49,294 bases of DNA. Source: Parcubacteria bacterium C7867-007. Lineage in GTDB: Bacteria > Patescibacteriota > Minisyncoccia > Phycocordibacterales > Phycocordibacteraceae. The stretch's first letter is position 1, and every line of letters begins with the position of its first letter. The stretch lies in assembly GCA_001189195.1 (NCBI GenBank), contig LFCQ01000006.1:120841-170134 (forward strand), read 5' to 3'. Below, one piece after another: positions 1 through 8,127 of the stretch. The notes beneath the pieces are model-generated. The model worked only from the letters and a program-made list of their open reading frames with translations, had not been told where the DNA came from and searched no databases. A program made the position numbers and the translations under genes.

Positions 1-12
1 GTTTTAAATCAT

Positions 13-168
13 ATGAACAAACAACTCACACGTAAGCAGTTTCTCATGTACGTCGGGTCATTAATTGGCGTCTTTGTGCTATCGCGATTACCAGGCACGT
101 CAACAAAGAGTGCTCCCGTGGCACATACGTATGGCGGAGGATCATATGGAGGTTCTTCCACGTCCTAA
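13..168 (+). CDS. Small secreted or membrane protein (51 aa)
   Basis: A 51-codon frame that begins with MNKQLTRKQF, continues with a hydrophobic stretch (about residues 11-25) and ends in a Gly/Ser/Tyr-rich tail (YGGGSYGGSS). The charged N-terminus followed by a hydrophobic core looks like a signal peptide or single membrane anchor. Its last 23 bases overlap the start of the FN3 protein gene, and the GGAGG that serves the downstream start (136-140) lies inside this frame, so translational coupling is likely. The Gly-Tyr-rich tail resembles the YGSGLYG stretch at the mature N-terminus of the next protein. I do not recognise a named family. Function unknown; the overlap and matching style argue that it is real. 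Confidence 0.6.
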   Translation: MNKQLTRKQFLMYVGSLIGVFVLSRLPGTSTKSAPVAHTYGGGSYGGSSTS

Positions 169-1327
169 TCGCCTTGCAGTTGCAGTCCTCGTCCTAATGA
201 TTGGCGGGAGTATATTGTGTACCTCACTCTTTTCTCCACTTTCTGCAGCAGCAGATACCGCATATGGTTCAGGTTTGTACGGTGCGGCTCTCTATGGTGG
301 TGTGGTGCTTGATGCAACAGGCCCTGTTATTTCCTCTATTGTCGAAGGAACACCAAGTGACACCTCGATAACGATTACTTGGAGCACGGACGAAGCAGCG
401 AACTCACGTATTGATTATGGCGCTACCGTCTCATATGGCTCTGCTTCTACTTCAGCCTCACTTGTAACGTCACATTCAATTACACTTACAGGTCTCTCTC
501 CATCCACAACCTACCACTACCGTATTCAGTCTGCAGATACGTTGAGCAACTCAACTAACAGTTCTGATGGCACCTTCACTACCTCAGCAACACCAGATGT
601 TACTGACCCTAGCATCTCTTCAATATCTGCACGTACCCCAGATAGCACTGAAGTAACTATCCGCTGGACCACAGATGAATCATCAGATTCTGCAGTTGCA
701 TATGGCACAACTGCTTCATACGGTGCCACAACAACCAGTTCTTCACTTGTAACTTCACATTCTGTGGACCTCTCGAATCTCTTACCGCTGACTACGTATC
801 ATTATCGAGTTCGTAGTGCAGATGGTTCAGGGAATGCAAGTTTTTCCTCAGACCAGACATTTACCACAGCAGAACAGGGAACCACACAGAATCGTCCCGG
901 TCAGTCTGTATCTATAGCGCGAGGACCCGCAGGATATGCAGGAGGAACCTCAACAGGAGTTTCAGCTGAAATAAGCGCCATAATTATCGCAAACCGAGAT
1001 GTATTCCTCTTCGCACAAGCACAAGGGATTGCACTTCCGGCATACATTCTCCAAGTCCTGGGCATGGGAGGTACTGCTGCAGGATCCTTCACCCGTGACC
1101 TTGAAACAGGCGCAATGGGAGTAGATGTTCGTACCCTTCAGGTATATCTAAATACGCACGGTGCAGTGGTAGCTGCCACAGGAGCAGGTTCAGTAGGGAA
1201 TGAAACTCAATTCTTTGGCCCTGCCACTAAAGCAGCACTTATACGATTTCAGACAGCAAACGGTATTGTGCCAGCAGCAGGATACTTTGGCCCCAAGACG
1301 CGTGCGTACATCGCATCACATCCTTAG
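146..1327 (+). CDS. Secreted protein with two fibronectin type III domains and a C-terminal peptidoglycan-binding domain
   Basis: The start at 146 is preferred because GGAGG (136-140) lies 5 nt upstream and because it gives a clean signal peptide: a short charged start (MEVLPRPNRL), a hydrophobic core and an Ala-rich cleavage region (SAAADTA). An earlier in-frame ATG at 131 is possible. About 393 aa. The mature part opens with a Gly/Tyr-rich stretch, then two tandem FN3 domains (about residues 58-145 and 155-245), each with the ITWSTDE / IRWTTDE strand and the TTYHYR motif. A linker leads to a PG_binding_1-type domain at the C-terminus (GPATKAALIRFQ, GPKTRAYI). Expected role: an exported cell-wall-attached protein. 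The substrate of the FN3 domains is unknown. Its stop overlaps the stop of the convergent alkyltransferase gene by 4 bp (TTAG). Confidence 0.85.
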   Translation: MEVLPRPNRLAVAVLVLMIGGSILCTSLFSPLSAAADTAYGSGLYGAALYGGVVLDATGPVISSIVEGTPSDTSITITWSTDEAANSRIDYGATVSYGSASTSASLVTSHSITLTGLSPSTTYHYRIQSADTLSNSTNSSDGTFTTSATPDVTDPSISSISARTPDSTEVTIRWTTDESSDSAVAYGTTASYGATTTSSSLVTSHSVDLSNLLPLTTYHYRVRSADGSGNASFSSDQTFTTAEQGTTQNRPGQSVSIARGPAGYAGGTSTGVSAEISAIIIANRDVFLFAQAQGIALPAYILQVLGMGGTAAGSFTRDLETGAMGVDVRTLQVYLNTHGAVVAATGAGSVGNETQFFGPATKAALIRFQTANGIVPAAGYFGPKTRAYIASHP

Positions 1328-1662
1328 CGAGAACGTTTCGGCTGCCACTGGTTTGCCTTTAAGTCTACCGTTGTTCCATTTGTTTTAAAAGAAACTCCCT
1401 CCTTCTGGAGGAGTTTCTTTTTTGTGGAGAGTCCATCACCATAGGCATATCCAGCAAGAGTTCCATTCGATGCAACGACGCGATGGCAGGGAACGGTATG
1501 TGTATCTTTGTTGTTACGCATACAGGTCCCAACTGCACGTGCCGCACCGGGTCTTCCAGCAAGTTCTGCTATCTGTCCGTACGTAGCTACTGATCCCCTT
1601 GGAATGCTTGCGACCACTGAATATACCGTGCTCTGGAAATTGCTTTTAGGTACGTTCTTCAT
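1324..1662 (-). CDS. Methylated-DNA-protein cysteine methyltransferase (single C-terminal domain form)
   Basis: 112 aa from MKNVPKSNF. It contains the MGMT/Ogt active-site motif PCHRV with the acceptor Cys at residue 59, the AARAVG arginine-finger segment (about 40-45) and the VATYGQIA helix-turn-helix entry (about 25-32). Only the DNA-binding and active-site domain is present; the N-terminal RNase-H-like domain of full-length Ogt is absent. Because the Cys is kept, it is more likely a true suicide methyltransferase than an alkyltransferase-like protein, which has Trp there. The start at 1662 is supported by a TATACT box (1670-1675 on the complement) ending 7 nt before the ATG, which is the leaderless arrangement seen through this window. 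It is divergent from the DUF192 gene and convergent with the FN3 gene. Confidence 0.88.
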   Translation of the reverse strand: MKNVPKSNFQSTVYSVVASIPRGSVATYGQIAELAGRPGAARAVGTCMRNNKDTHTVPCHRVVASNGTLAGYAYGDGLSTKKKLLQKEGVSFKTNGTTVDLKANQWQPKRSR

Positions 1663-1680
1663 GGGTTGAAGTATATCAAA

Positions 1681-1697
1681 GCTGCTATGATAGCAGC
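1681..1697. promoter_or_regulatory. Inverted repeat over the DUF192 promoter, between divergent genes
   Basis: GCTGCTA-TGA-TAGCAGC is a perfect 7-bp inverted repeat ending one base before the DUF192 ATG at 1698 and containing its TATGAT -10 box (1686-1691). It could be an operator for a dimeric repressor, or a hairpin at the 5' end of the transcript. No regulator is identified. Confidence 0.4.
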
Positions 1698-2204
1698 ATG
1701 TATCAAGGGGTAGACGAGCCGCATAAAAGACAATATGTCCTATACGGCATAGCGGGGATCGTAGCACTCGGACTTGTTGGAGGATGGCTCTGGCATGCAC
1801 GACCATTCATGTCCGATAGCACACTTTCTGTATTCCCCACCACTCCCACTACTGCATCAAGTCCCATTTCATTTGAGATAGTAAGCAGTGAGAAAGACAG
1901 AGCACAGGGACTAAGCGGGAGAAAGAATATTAAGCCTGATTACGCAATGCTCTTTGTATTTGAAACAGATGGCTCATACGGTATCTGGATGAAAGGCATG
2001 TTGGTTCCTCTCGACATACTTTGGCTATCGGACAACGGTACGATAGTCACCCTAGAACAGAATGTTGAACCATCCTCCTACCCGCATGTCTTTTATCCTG
2101 ATATGCCGGTGCGATACGTGATGGAAATGCGTGCAGGACAGGCGGCGGCGCGAGGATGGACAGTCGGCACTACCGTGCAGCTCCCCTTGCCATACGGGAA
2201 ATAA
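1698..2204 (+). CDS. DUF192 family membrane-anchored protein
   Basis: 168 aa. One N-terminal transmembrane segment (about residues 15-33) is followed by a Thr/Pro/Ser linker and a complete DUF192 (UPF0127) domain. The family signatures are visible: RAQGLSGRK, MLFVFE, GIWMKGM with PLDILWL, and a VMEMRAG strand near the end. The domain sits outside the cytoplasm as oriented by the anchor. The biochemical function of DUF192 is not established. The -10-like TATGAT (1686-1691) ends 6 nt before ATG and no Shine-Dalgarno is present, so the mRNA is probably leaderless. Confidence 0.85.
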   Translation: MYQGVDEPHKRQYVLYGIAGIVALGLVGGWLWHARPFMSDSTLSVFPTTPTTASSPISFEIVSSEKDRAQGLSGRKNIKPDYAMLFVFETDGSYGIWMKGMLVPLDILWLSDNGTIVTLEQNVEPSSYPHVFYPDMPVRYVMEMRAGQAAARGWTVGTTVQLPLPYGK

Positions 2205-2312
2205 ATTCTCGAGTGCAGTGTCCACAGTCTGATTCGATGAAGCAGCGGTACAATTCATATACGTCGACATCATCCTCGTTCTTCGGCGCCTATTATCTCT
2301 TACCCAAACCCT

Positions 2313-4685
2313 ATGGCTAAAACCACGAAGTCCGCAGTGCTCTCTTCAAAGAAAAAAGTAGTATCTGCAAAAGTAGCGGTACCCGCAGAGAGCAAGGAGA
2401 CGAAGCGATACCGCGAACTAATTCCTAAGATAGAGAAGCGCGACGGACGGATGGCAGATTTCTCATTTGAGAAGATTGTTTCGGTAACCCATAAGGCAAT
2501 GGCTGCGGCCAATGAAGGAGGAGAGGATGATGCAGTGCTCGTAGCACACCAGGTAGCAGGCGAACTCGCTCGCTTTGCAAAGAAGTACAAGAATTTCCTT
2601 CCAACCGTGGAGGGAATTCAGGATGCGGTTGAGAAGCAGCTCATGTTGAATGATTTCACCGGTTCTGCAAAAGCGTACATTCTATACCGCGACAAGCGGA
2701 ACCAGATGCGCACAGAGCATATTGAGATTCCAGACGATGTACGTCGCCTCGCAGATGAGAGTAAGACGTACTTCAAGGGAAACGCTCTTGGAGAATTCGT
2801 ATACCTTCGTAGCTATTCGAAGTGGAGTCCTGCAGAGGGTCGTCGTGAGACCTGGGTAGAGACAGTAGACCGCTACATCGGATTCATGAAAAAGAATCTT
2901 GGAAAGAAACTTAGTGATAAGGAATACGCAGAGCTTCGTGAAGCAATTCTCAAGCAGGAAGTGATGCCATCAATGCGTCTTATGCAGTTCGCAGGTGAAG
3001 CGGTAGAGCGTTGCAATGTTGCAGCGTATAACTGCTCGTTCATTGCACCATCGAAGATCGCAGACTTTGCAGAGATTATGTACATCTCCATGTGTGGTAC
3101 TGGTGTTGGGTACTCTGTTGAGAGCGCAAACGTACAGGCGCTTCCACAGATCGGGGCACAGACTGGTGAGAAACTCCCAACACATGTGGTGGGGGACTCA
3201 AAAGAAGGTTGGTGCGATGCTCTCACACTTGGTCTCAAGACCTGGTTTGCAGGCAACGATGTAGACTTCGATTTCTCTCAGGTTCGTCCCGCAGGTGCAC
3301 GCCTTAAGACTATGGGTGGAAAGGCATCAGGCCCTGAACCACTTCGTAGTCTCCTCGCCTTCTCTCGTGAGCGTATCTTGAGCCGTCAGGGCCGTCGTCT
3401 TCGTAACATCGATGTACACGACATGATCTGCAAGATCGGTGAGTGTGTGGTGGCAGGTGGAGTACGCCGCAGCGCCATGATTTCCCTCTCAGATCTTGAT
3501 GATGATCTTGTTCGTGATGCTAAGAAGGGTGAGTTCTGGAACACCAACCCTCAGCGCTCCATCGCAAACAACTCAGCTATTTATAACGAGAAGCCAACAA
3601 ACGCAGAGTTCATGGATGAATGGGTTGCGCTTATGAAATCAGGTTCAGGTGAGCGCGGTATCTTCAACCGTGGCGCACTTGCACAGCAGCTCCCAGAGCG
3701 TCGTGTTGAGTTCTGGAACAAGACCGGATACATCAAGGCAGATAAGGTGGTGGGTCCTGCAGGAACCAATCCCTGTGGTGAGATCATTCTTAAGTCCAAA
3801 CAGTTCTGCAACCTCACTGAAGTAATTGCGCGTGCAGGGGACACAAAGGAATCACTCGTACGCAAGGCGCGTCTCGCAACCATCCTTGGTACCTATCAGT
3901 CCACCCTCACCAGCCTCAACTATCTTTCTAAGGAGTGGACCGAGAACTGCGAAGCAGAGCGTCTCCTTGGTGTATCTGTCACTGGCCAGTGGGACTCAAA
4001 GGCATCACGTACAGCAGACACTCTTAAGGCAATGCGTCTTGAGACCATCAAGACTAACAAGAAGTATGCAGAGAAGATGGGTGTGAGTGCGTCTATGGCA
4101 ATCACCTGTGTGAAGCCATCAGGTACCGTATCGCAGACCTTCGATGTCTCTTCTGGCATGCATCCTCGTCACTCACCGTACTATGTTCGTCGTATTCGTA
4201 TTAGTGCAACCGATTCCCTCTTTAAGTTCATGCGTGATGCAGGTGTACCGTTCTTCCCTGAAGTGGGGCAGAACCCAGAGACGGCAAACACCTATGTACT
4301 CGAGTTCCCGGTGAAAGCTCCAGAAGGTGCTATCTCCAAGAACGACATCACGGCACTTGATCAGCTTGAGCACTGGAAGCTCGTGAAGCAAAACTATACT
4401 GAGCACAATCCATCCGTAACGGTATCTGTGGGAGATGATGAATGGATCAAGGTTGCTAACTGGGTATATGAGAACTGGGAGATTGTTGGAGGACTCTCAT
4501 TCCTCCCTCGTGATAACCACGTATATCGTCTTGCTCCATACGAGCCAATTACCAAGGCAGAGTACGAAACTCGTATGAAAAACTTCCCAACCGTTGATTA
4601 TGCAAAACTCATGCTCTACGAGCGCGCTGATGAGACGGAGCTCAAGAAAGAAATGGCCTGTGTGGCGGGTATTTGCGAGATTTAA
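2313..4685 (+). CDS. nrdJ: Adenosylcobalamin-dependent (class II) ribonucleoside-triphosphate reductase
   Basis: 790 aa. It converts ribonucleotides to deoxyribonucleotides using a thiyl radical made by coenzyme B12. An ATP-cone allosteric domain lies at about residues 33-125. The catalytic barrel follows: Cys241 (YNCSF), the MCGTGVGY loop (260-267), and NPCGE with the radical Cys488 and Glu490, then Cys499 (KQFCN). The 11-residue spacing of 488 to 499 matches the Cys408/Cys419 pair of the Lactobacillus enzyme, and the C-terminal Cys783-x4-Cys788 pair matches its reductant-shuttling thiols. No B12 synthesis gene is nearby, so the cofactor would have to be salvaged or made elsewhere. A TATTAT box (2291-2296) may drive it; no good Shine-Dalgarno is visible. 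It ends at a strong palindromic terminator. Confidence 0.93.
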   Translation: MAKTTKSAVLSSKKKVVSAKVAVPAESKETKRYRELIPKIEKRDGRMADFSFEKIVSVTHKAMAAANEGGEDDAVLVAHQVAGELARFAKKYKNFLPTVEGIQDAVEKQLMLNDFTGSAKAYILYRDKRNQMRTEHIEIPDDVRRLADESKTYFKGNALGEFVYLRSYSKWSPAEGRRETWVETVDRYIGFMKKNLGKKLSDKEYAELREAILKQEVMPSMRLMQFAGEAVERCNVAAYNCSFIAPSKIADFAEIMYISMCGTGVGYSVESANVQALPQIGAQTGEKLPTHVVGDSKEGWCDALTLGLKTWFAGNDVDFDFSQVRPAGARLKTMGGKASGPEPLRSLLAFSRERILSRQGRRLRNIDVHDMICKIGECVVAGGVRRSAMISLSDLDDDLVRDAKKGEFWNTNPQRSIANNSAIYNEKPTNAEFMDEWVALMKSGSGERGIFNRGALAQQLPERRVEFWNKTGYIKADKVVGPAGTNPCGEIILKSKQFCNLTEVIARAGDTKESLVRKARLATILGTYQSTLTSLNYLSKEWTENCEAERLLGVSVTGQWDSKASRTADTLKAMRLETIKTNKKYAEKMGVSASMAITCVKPSGTVSQTFDVSSGMHPRHSPYYVRRIRISATDSLFKFMRDAGVPFFPEVGQNPETANTYVLEFPVKAPEGAISKNDITALDQLEHWKLVKQNYTEHNPSVTVSVGDDEWIKVANWVYENWEIVGGLSFLPRDNHVYRLAPYEPITKAEYETRMKNFPTVDYAKLMLYERADETELKKEMACVAGICEI

Positions 4686-4690
4686 TCTAA

Positions 4691-4742
4691 GACGAACCAA
4701 ACAAAGAAGCACCCAATTGGGTGCTTCTTTGTTTGGTTCGTC
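4691..4742. terminator. Perfect 52-nt palindrome, bidirectional terminator
   Basis: Two 26-nt arms are exactly complementary with no mismatch; the centre is CCCAATTGGG. It lies 5 nt after the RNR stop and before the convergent small gene at 4764-5075, so it can end transcripts from both sides. Confidence 0.75.
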
Positions 4743-4763
4743 CCTAGTCCACTAGCTAAAATA

Positions 4764-5075
4764 CTATTTTTGAACCTTTGTTACGCTTGTCCTTGATCTA
4801 GAAAGCATCAAAGCGCTAACAGCGATAATAATGGAAACGCACACTAAGGCGCCTGCCGCCAAATCATCTCGTGATTTAATTCTGCGCTCAGACTCACCAA
4901 GTTCTTTGACGTGTTTAGAAAACGCCTCCAACTTTTCTGTGCAGTCAGGACCGCGCTTCTCCACTGGAGTATTAATACAGACGCTAACATCTTGGGATGG
5001 AGTAAGTGCATACGTCTGACCAGTAGTCATTAGTCCGACACTTATGAACGTAAGTAGCAGAAGTCTTTTTAGCAT
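4764..5075 (-). CDS. Small exported membrane protein (103 aa), unknown function
   Basis: A clear signal peptide (MLKRLLLLTFISVG to about residue 24, TYALTP cleavage region) is followed by a short extracytoplasmic part with two Cys (SVCINTPVEKRGPDC) and a charged, likely helical segment. A transmembrane helix (about residues 73-92, LAAGALVCVSIIIAVSALML) and a basic tail complete it. The topology is that of a signal-peptide-bearing single-pass protein. An AGGA about 9 nt before the ATG is a weak Shine-Dalgarno. No family recognised. It is convergent with the RNR gene, and rnpB diverges upstream. Confidence 0.6.
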   Translation of the reverse strand: MLKRLLLLTFISVGLMTTGQTYALTPSQDVSVCINTPVEKRGPDCTEKLEAFSKHVKELGESERRIKSRDDLAAGALVCVSIIIAVSALMLSRSRTSVTKVQK

Positions 5076-5151
5076 CTAGTAATCCTATCATTAGGTACGT
5101 GGCTATAATCCACGCGGCGAGTAAAGAAGAAATCGCTTTATTTTTCAGATA

Positions 5152-5160
5152 TGGTATAAT
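5152..5160 (+). promoter_or_regulatory. Extended -10 promoter of rnpB
   Basis: TGGTATAAT is an extended -10 element (TGn-TATAAT) that ends 8 nt before the first base of the P1 helix of RNase P RNA. No convincing -35 is visible, which is compatible with an extended -10 promoter. Confidence 0.65.
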
Positions 5161-5168
5161 CCCACCTA

Positions 5169-5490
5169 GACCGATCCAGACGATCGCTCTGAGTTTCTCA
5201 GGGAGGAAAGTCCGAACTCAGGCTAGCAATAGCAGCAGGGTAGCGGGTAACGCCCGTCCGTAGTGATACGCGAGGTGCGAGCAGAGACGCTCGAAGAGAA
5301 ATCCTAGAGCATCTGACCTCGGTCAGATGAATCCACTTGGCGACTTGTGGGGTGAAACGGCTAAATCCTTACCTCTGTGCAAGGCCGTGCCCAGTAATGG
5401 GAGCGCCGCTTGAGCCGTCTGGTAACAGGCGGCCCAGATAGATGATCGTCCGTACTTCGGTACGACAGAATTCGGCTTATCGGATCGGTC
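5169..5490 (+). ncRNA. rnpB: RNase P RNA (bacterial class A)
   Basis: The catalytic RNA that removes 5' leaders from pre-tRNA. The ends pair as helix P1 (GACCGATCC at 5169-5177 with GGATCGGTC at 5482-5490). The universal cores are present: GAGGAAAGTCC near the 5' end and ACAGAATTCGGCTTAT near the 3' end, along with GCTTGAGCC in the P15-P17 region. About 322 nt, slightly shorter than the E. coli RNA. The P15 loop region reads CCCAGTAATGGGAGC, where I cannot find the GGU that contacts the tRNA CCA end. This fits the lack of encoded CCA in the tRNAs of this window. Confidence 0.95.
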
Positions 5491-5499
5491 TAAATACAT

Positions 5500-5538
5500 G
5501 AAGAAACCTGCCCTCTGGGTGGGTTTCTTCGCTTTTTA
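5500..5538 (+). terminator. Intrinsic terminator after rnpB
   Basis: GAAGAAACC pairs with GGTTTCTTC, extended inward by TGCCC/GGGTG, and is followed by CGCTTTTT. It begins 9 nt after the P1 helix of RNase P RNA. Confidence 0.85.
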
Positions 5539-5667
5539 TACGAACGTGTTCTGGTGTTCTATCCCCACTCTTTGCATACGGACCTCCTCGAAGAAGGGGC
5601 GGGACGTATACTTATATAGGTATTATTAGGTTTATCAGGGTTAATCCCGTAATTACGGTGTAACAAT

Positions 5668-8118
5668 ATGCAAACAGATACAGCTCACACAGCGGTATCC
5701 GTCGCGCCTCACCCTCGGCGCTTTTCGTTCGATACGCTAGCTATCTGGGCTCTCACGCTCACGGCTGCGCTTTCGGCGATAGCGTTCATTCCGGTGGCCA
5801 CGGTACCGTTCCTTTATACGAAAGTGTCGATCATAGCCCTTGGTGGTTTGATCGCATTGGTGTTCTTCGTTCTCGCTCGTCTTACGCGCGGCAACATCAT
5901 TGTTCCCCCGGTCGCACTGATTGGGGCACTATGGTTCCTGCCGCTTGCGTATGCACTCTCGATGCTCTTCTCTGGCAATAACCTTGCTGCAGGTGCATTT
6001 GGAAATGAGCTTGAACCAGACACGTTCGGCTTCATACTTATCCTTGCGTCATTCGCAACACTCATTGCACTGGTGTTCCGCAGAACCAATCACTACCGCA
6101 CGTTCTTCTCAGTGGCGGGTGTGGTGCTCGCAATTGCGCTGGTAGTGCAGGTTTTGTTCGTGATCATTGCAAAGGTGTCACCAAACCTCATTTCTTCAAC
6201 CTCTAACCTTATTGGATCGTTTACTGATCTTGGTACGGTGGTTGGTCTTGGGGTGGTTATTGGTCTTCTCGCTATTCGCTTTGTGTCTCTCACCCCGCGT
6301 ATTCGTACGGCACTCTGGATCTTTGGAGGTCTTGGGCTCGTTGTGCTTGCGCTCGTGAACTCAAAGCTCATATGGATTCTTGTTACCCTTGTAGCGCTCG
6401 GTCTCTTTATCGAGGCCATCATGAAGCGTCGCGGTATGGTAGATGAAGATGATCTTGAAGGAGTGGCAACACTTGAGATGACGGCTGGTCGTGAGACCAC
6501 TGTGGCAGATTCTCGTGCACTTGCCCCTGCACTGGTAACCATTGTTATTGCCCTCTTCTTTATTATTGGAGGGAATACTATTGGTGCAGCGCTTTCAAAC
6601 GCGCTTGGCACCAACTTCCTTGATGTGCACCCATCATGGCAGTCCACCTTCGCGGTGGGAAGTCACACTTATGCGTCATCACCGCTCTTTGGCTCTGGCC
6701 CAGGAACATTTGGTGAGCAGTGGCTTAAGTATCGTCAGCCAGCATTGAATGACACGATCTTCTGGAACATAGACTTCAATGCAGGTATTGGTATGATCCC
6801 AACCTCGTTTGTGACCACCGGTATTCTTGGTGTGCTCGCGTGGCTCGGATTTATAGGTCTCTTCTTATTCACTGGTATTCGGGCACTCCTCTTCCGTACC
6901 CCAGAGGACGCATACGCACGCTTCGTTGCGGTGGCATCATTTGTGGGAAGTGTGTACCTGTTTACCGTGATGATATTCGCAACACCAGGCCCACTGGTAC
7001 TTCTGGTTGGGTTCTTCCTTGTGGGTCTCTTCATCTCATCGCTCCGCTATAGCGGTACACGCCGTGAATGGGGAATCGTATTTGCGAAGAACCCTCGTGT
7101 TGGATTCGTTATCGTATTCGGTCTCACTATCCTCTTGCTCGCTTCAGTGGTTGCAGCATATACCGTGGTGGAACGATATCTTGGAAACGTATCCTACGCA
7201 CAAGGAGTGTCTGCTCTTTCAAAGGGTGACATCACCAAAGCGAGTGAAGCAGCACAGCGAGCCATACTCTTTGGAGCAAATGACCGCACCTATCAGTTGG
7301 CAGCAGCCATTGGTATTGCGCAAATGAATCGTGTAGCAGCAGATCAATCTCTTGCACCAAGCGATGCACAGCAGCAGTTCCAGGCCGCACTCTCAACCAG
7401 TATTCAGGCTGCATCAAAGGCAGTAGAGCTCAACAGCAAGAACTACCAAAACTGGGCAGTGCTTGGCGGGGTATACCAGACGGTTGTGCCACTTAACCTT
7501 GAGGGAGCGTATGAGAAATCAAAAGAGGCTTATACACGCGCCATTGAGCTTAATCCTTCAAGTCCAACCCTCCCATTTGCACTTGCACAGCTTGAGATTG
7601 CAAAGAGAAATTATCCTGCAGCAGAAGAAGCACTTCTTCGTGCAGTGAGTCTGAAGCGTGATTACACGCAAGCAATCTATCTCTATTCGCAGCTTGCTGT
7701 GCAGCAGGGCAAGGCACGTGAAGCACTTGAGGCAGCAGAAGCAGCTGCGTATCTCGCACCAAACGATCCAAATATTCTCTTCCAAGTAGGTATTCTTCGT
7801 TCAGGAAGCGGAGATGCAGATGGTGCTATTCAGGCACTCTCACGAGCAGTTGATCTGAACAAAGAGTTCGCTAACGCGCGCTTCTTCCTGGCGGTAGCAT
7901 ATGCAACAAAGGCGCAGTACGCACCGGCACTTGCACAGCTTGAAGCGATTGCCGCGCTCTCTCCAGAGAACGCAAAGATCGTGGAAGCAGACATCGCACA
8001 GCTTCGCGCAGGAAAGAATCCATTCCCTGCCTCACGCCTTGGAGCACTTGGTGTAGCTAAGCCCCCACTTCCGGATGCTCAGACATTGCCCGCAACCACC
8101 GCGGTACCCGCGCAGTAA
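5668..8118 (+). CDS. O-antigen-ligase-like multi-pass membrane protein with C-terminal TPR repeats
   Basis: 816 aa. The first about 500 residues contain roughly a dozen hydrophobic segments with a large extracytoplasmic loop (about 310-375, around GSHTYASSPLFGSGPGTF), the layout of Wzy_C/O-antigen ligase family proteins. The GSGPGTF segment resembles the conserved loop of that family. Residues about 500-790 form tandem TPR repeats (for example YTRAIELNPSSPTLPFALAQ) followed by a Pro/Ala-rich tail. Likely role: transfer of a glycan or assembly of a surface polysaccharide, inferred from architecture only. A 12-bp palindrome (CCGTAATTACGG, 5647-5658) sits just upstream and could be an operator. 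murJ follows after 9 nt, so the two are probably co-transcribed. Confidence 0.8.
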   Translation: MQTDTAHTAVSVAPHPRRFSFDTLAIWALTLTAALSAIAFIPVATVPFLYTKVSIIALGGLIALVFFVLARLTRGNIIVPPVALIGALWFLPLAYALSMLFSGNNLAAGAFGNELEPDTFGFILILASFATLIALVFRRTNHYRTFFSVAGVVLAIALVVQVLFVIIAKVSPNLISSTSNLIGSFTDLGTVVGLGVVIGLLAIRFVSLTPRIRTALWIFGGLGLVVLALVNSKLIWILVTLVALGLFIEAIMKRRGMVDEDDLEGVATLEMTAGRETTVADSRALAPALVTIVIALFFIIGGNTIGAALSNALGTNFLDVHPSWQSTFAVGSHTYASSPLFGSGPGTFGEQWLKYRQPALNDTIFWNIDFNAGIGMIPTSFVTTGILGVLAWLGFIGLFLFTGIRALLFRTPEDAYARFVAVASFVGSVYLFTVMIFATPGPLVLLVGFFLVGLFISSLRYSGTRREWGIVFAKNPRVGFVIVFGLTILLLASVVAAYTVVERYLGNVSYAQGVSALSKGDITKASEAAQRAILFGANDRTYQLAAAIGIAQMNRVAADQSLAPSDAQQQFQAALSTSIQAASKAVELNSKNYQNWAVLGGVYQTVVPLNLEGAYEKSKEAYTRAIELNPSSPTLPFALAQLEIAKRNYPAAEEALLRAVSLKRDYTQAIYLYSQLAVQQGKAREALEAAEAAAYLAPNDPNILFQVGILRSGSGDADGAIQALSRAVDLNKEFANARFFLAVAYATKAQYAPALAQLEAIAALSPENAKIVEADIAQLRAGKNPFPASRLGALGVAKPPLPDAQTLPATTAVPAQ

Positions 8119-8127
8119 TACGAGGAA

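Noticed and set aside
1324-1662. Alkyltransferase-like (ATL) protein
   Set aside because: ATL proteins replace the active Cys by Trp; here PCHRV keeps the Cys.
6093-6647. Minus-strand frame of 184 codons opposite the O-antigen-ligase-like gene
   Set aside because: Antisense shadow of a membrane protein; rich in Arg, Ser, Thr and Pro as expected from reversed hydrophobic codons.
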